Positions 6,125 through 7,310 of a stretch of 7,310 nt of DNA are shown in pieces (within the stretch, counting starts at the first letter, position 1; each line of letters begins with the position of its first letter). The notes under the pieces are model-generated. The model made no database searches, was not told the DNA's origin, and worked only from the letters and a program-made list of their open reading frames with translations. Both the position numbers and the translations under genes were made by a program. The DNA is from Rhodocyclaceae bacterium (lineage in GTDB: Bacteria; Pseudomonadota; Gammaproteobacteria; Burkholderiales; Rhodocyclaceae): assembly GCA_027325905.1 (NCBI GenBank), contig DAIEEM010000183.1, positions 1 through 7,310 of the forward strand. The letters run 5' to 3'.

Positions 6125-7310
6125 GTGCCGCGCATCCACGCCCTTCCCGACCTCCTGATCAGCCAGATCGCCGCCGGCGAGGTCGTCGAACGCCCGGCCT
6201 CGGTGCTGAAGGAGTTGATCGAGAACAGTCTCGACGCCGGCGCCACCAGGATCGACGTGCAGGTGGAAGAAGGCGGCGTCAGGCTGATCCGCGTCGCCGA
6301 CGACGGCGGCGGCATCGCGCCGGACGATCTGCCCCTGGCGCTCGCCCGCCATGCCACGAGCAAGATCGCCTCGCTCGACGATCTCGAGCGCGTCGCCAGC
6401 TACGGCTTCCGCGGCGAGGCGCTGGCGTCGGTCGCCGCCGTCGCCCGCCTGTCCGTGACCAGTCGTCGCGCCGACGCCCCGCATGCCTGGCGCATCCGCA
6501 ACGACGCCGCGGTCGAGCCGGCCGCGCTCGCCGCCGGCACCGTCATCGAGGTCGCCGACCTCTACTACAACACGCCGGCGCGGCGCAAATTCCTCAAGAC
6601 CGCCAACACCGAGTTCGCCCACTGCGACGAGGTGGTGCGGCGCATGGCGCTGGCGCGGCCCGGCGTCGCTTTCGCGCTGACGCACGACCGCGCCGCCAAG
6701 CGCCGCCTGGCCGCAGGCGACGCCGAGCGCCGCCTGCGCGAAGTCTTCGGCGACGAATTCTTCGCCCACAGCCGGCAGGTCGATGCCGTCGCCGGTCCGC
6801 TGCGGCTCGCCGGCTACGCCGCCCTGCCCGCCTATTCGCGCGCCGGCCGCGACGAGCAGTATTTCTTCGTCAACGGCCGCTTCGTGCGCGACAAGCTGCT
6901 CGCCCACGCCGCGCGCGAGGCCTACGCCGACGTGCTGCACGGCAGCCGCCATCCGGCCTATGCACTGTTTCTTGAACTCGACCCGGCCGGCGTCGACGTC
7001 AATGTGCATCCGGCCAAGACCGAAGTGCGCTTCCGCGACAGCCGCGGCGTGCACCAGTTCGTCTTCCACGCCCTGACGCGGGCGCTGGCGCAGCCGCTGG
7101 CCGCGGCGCGGCCAGCGGCGGACGCCGCAAGGCCCGCGTTCGTGCCGCCGCTGCGCCAGGCCGGCTTCGACGTGCGCGAACCCGACGCCGCGGCCTACCT
7201 CGATTTCGCGCGGCAGGCCTTCACCGGCAGCGCCGCCGATGCCGGGCGCAGCGGGCAAATAGGCGCCCCGGTCGGAGGGATGGACGCCGCAACGGGGCGG
7301 CTAGGCTACG
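6125..7310 (+). CDS. mutL: DNA mismatch repair protein MutL, N-terminal 395 residues
   Basis: MutL is the ATP-driven coupling protein of mismatch repair, linking MutS at a mismatch to strand incision and helicase loading. The GHKL ATPase domain is complete. [20 protein letters not shown] (12-31) carries the catalytic Glu (E30; E29 in E. coli). [10 protein letters not shown] (33-42) holds the Mg-binding Asn N34. DDGGGI (59-64), ATSKI (77-81) and GFRGEALAS (94-102) complete the ATP site. [13 protein letters not shown] (146-158), [11 protein letters not shown] (246-256) and [13 protein letters not shown] (291-303) follow. From about 325 the sequence becomes the variable Ala/Pro-rich linker; the C-terminal dimerisation domain lies beyond the right edge, so whether it has the endonuclease motif cannot be seen. 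GTG 6125 (read as Met) is the only start in frame that gives the normal N-terminus; the frame upstream has no ATG, GTG or TTG back to at least 6059. It is transcribed away from dedA. Confidence 0.97.
   Translation, partial: MPRIHALPDLLISQIAAGEVVERPASVLKELIENSLDAGATRIDVQVEEGGVRLIRVADDGGGIAPDDLPLALARHATSKIASLDDLERVASYGFRGEALASVAAVARLSVTSRRADAPHAWRIRNDAAVEPAALAAGTVIEVADLYYNTPARRKFLKTANTEFAHCDEVVRRMALARPGVAFALTHDRAAKRRLAAGDAERRLREVFGDEFFAHSRQVDAVAGPLRLAGYAALPAYSRAGRDEQYFFVNGRFVRDKLLAHAAREAYADVLHGSRHPAYALFLELDPAGVDVNVHPAKTEVRFRDSRGVHQFVFHALTRALAQPLAAARPAADAARPAFVPPLRQAGFDVREPDAAAYLDFARQAFTGSAADAGRSGQIGAPVGGMDAATGRLGY

Noticed and set aside
5897..7258. 453-codon open frame on the minus strand opposite mutL
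   Set aside because: It is an antisense shadow of high-GC codon use; the plus strand has clear MutL motifs throughout. Its left end also overlaps dedA in a different frame.

Overview
The window is high-GC bacterial DNA with tightly packed genes. The gene content and the style of the proteins suggest a betaproteobacterium, most likely near the Rhodocyclales (Azoarcus/Thauera/Dechloromonas-like). This rests on the purN / DUF3108 / RsmB-NOP methyltransferase order and on the protein sequences as I remember the families; no search was run. All intact genes that terminate inside the window end in TGA. The one TAG, in dedA, is therefore conspicuous.

Layout. From 6032 down to the left edge, seven genes run on the minus strand in what looks like one convoy: dedA, a small lipoprotein gene, purN, a DUF3108 gene with a TonB-like N-terminus, an RsmB/NOP-type RNA m5C methyltransferase, a single-HKD Nuc-like phospholipase D family protein, and an MscS-type channel that runs off the left edge. 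Apart from the dedA/lipoprotein gap, junctions are 7 nt or less. Two are 4-nt ATGA overlaps (lipoprotein/purN and methyltransferase/PLD). On the plus strand, mutL starts at 6125 and runs off the right edge. The 92-bp gap between dedA and mutL is the only real divergent intergenic region and must carry both promoters.

How the genes fit together. This is mainly a housekeeping region: purine synthesis (purN), RNA modification, mismatch repair (mutL) and envelope functions (DedA, lipoprotein, DUF3108 protein, exported PLD-family protein, MscS channel). I see no mobile element, CRISPR array, tRNA, rRNA, phage gene or defence cassette, and no evidence for a new multi-gene system.

The points most worth a second look are: (1) an in-frame amber codon in dedA at 5466-5468, followed in the same frame by 25 codons that encode what looks like the missing last membrane helix and basic tail; (2) a perfect TATAAT placed so that the predicted mutL transcript would begin on the G of its GTG start codon, with no Shine-Dalgarno sequence, suggesting a leaderless mRNA; (3) a DUF3108 protein with a TonB-like SxxxH membrane helix, a proline-rich spacer with a 9-bp coding repeat, and a run of seven prolines. 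No stretch longer than 300 bases lacks a gene.
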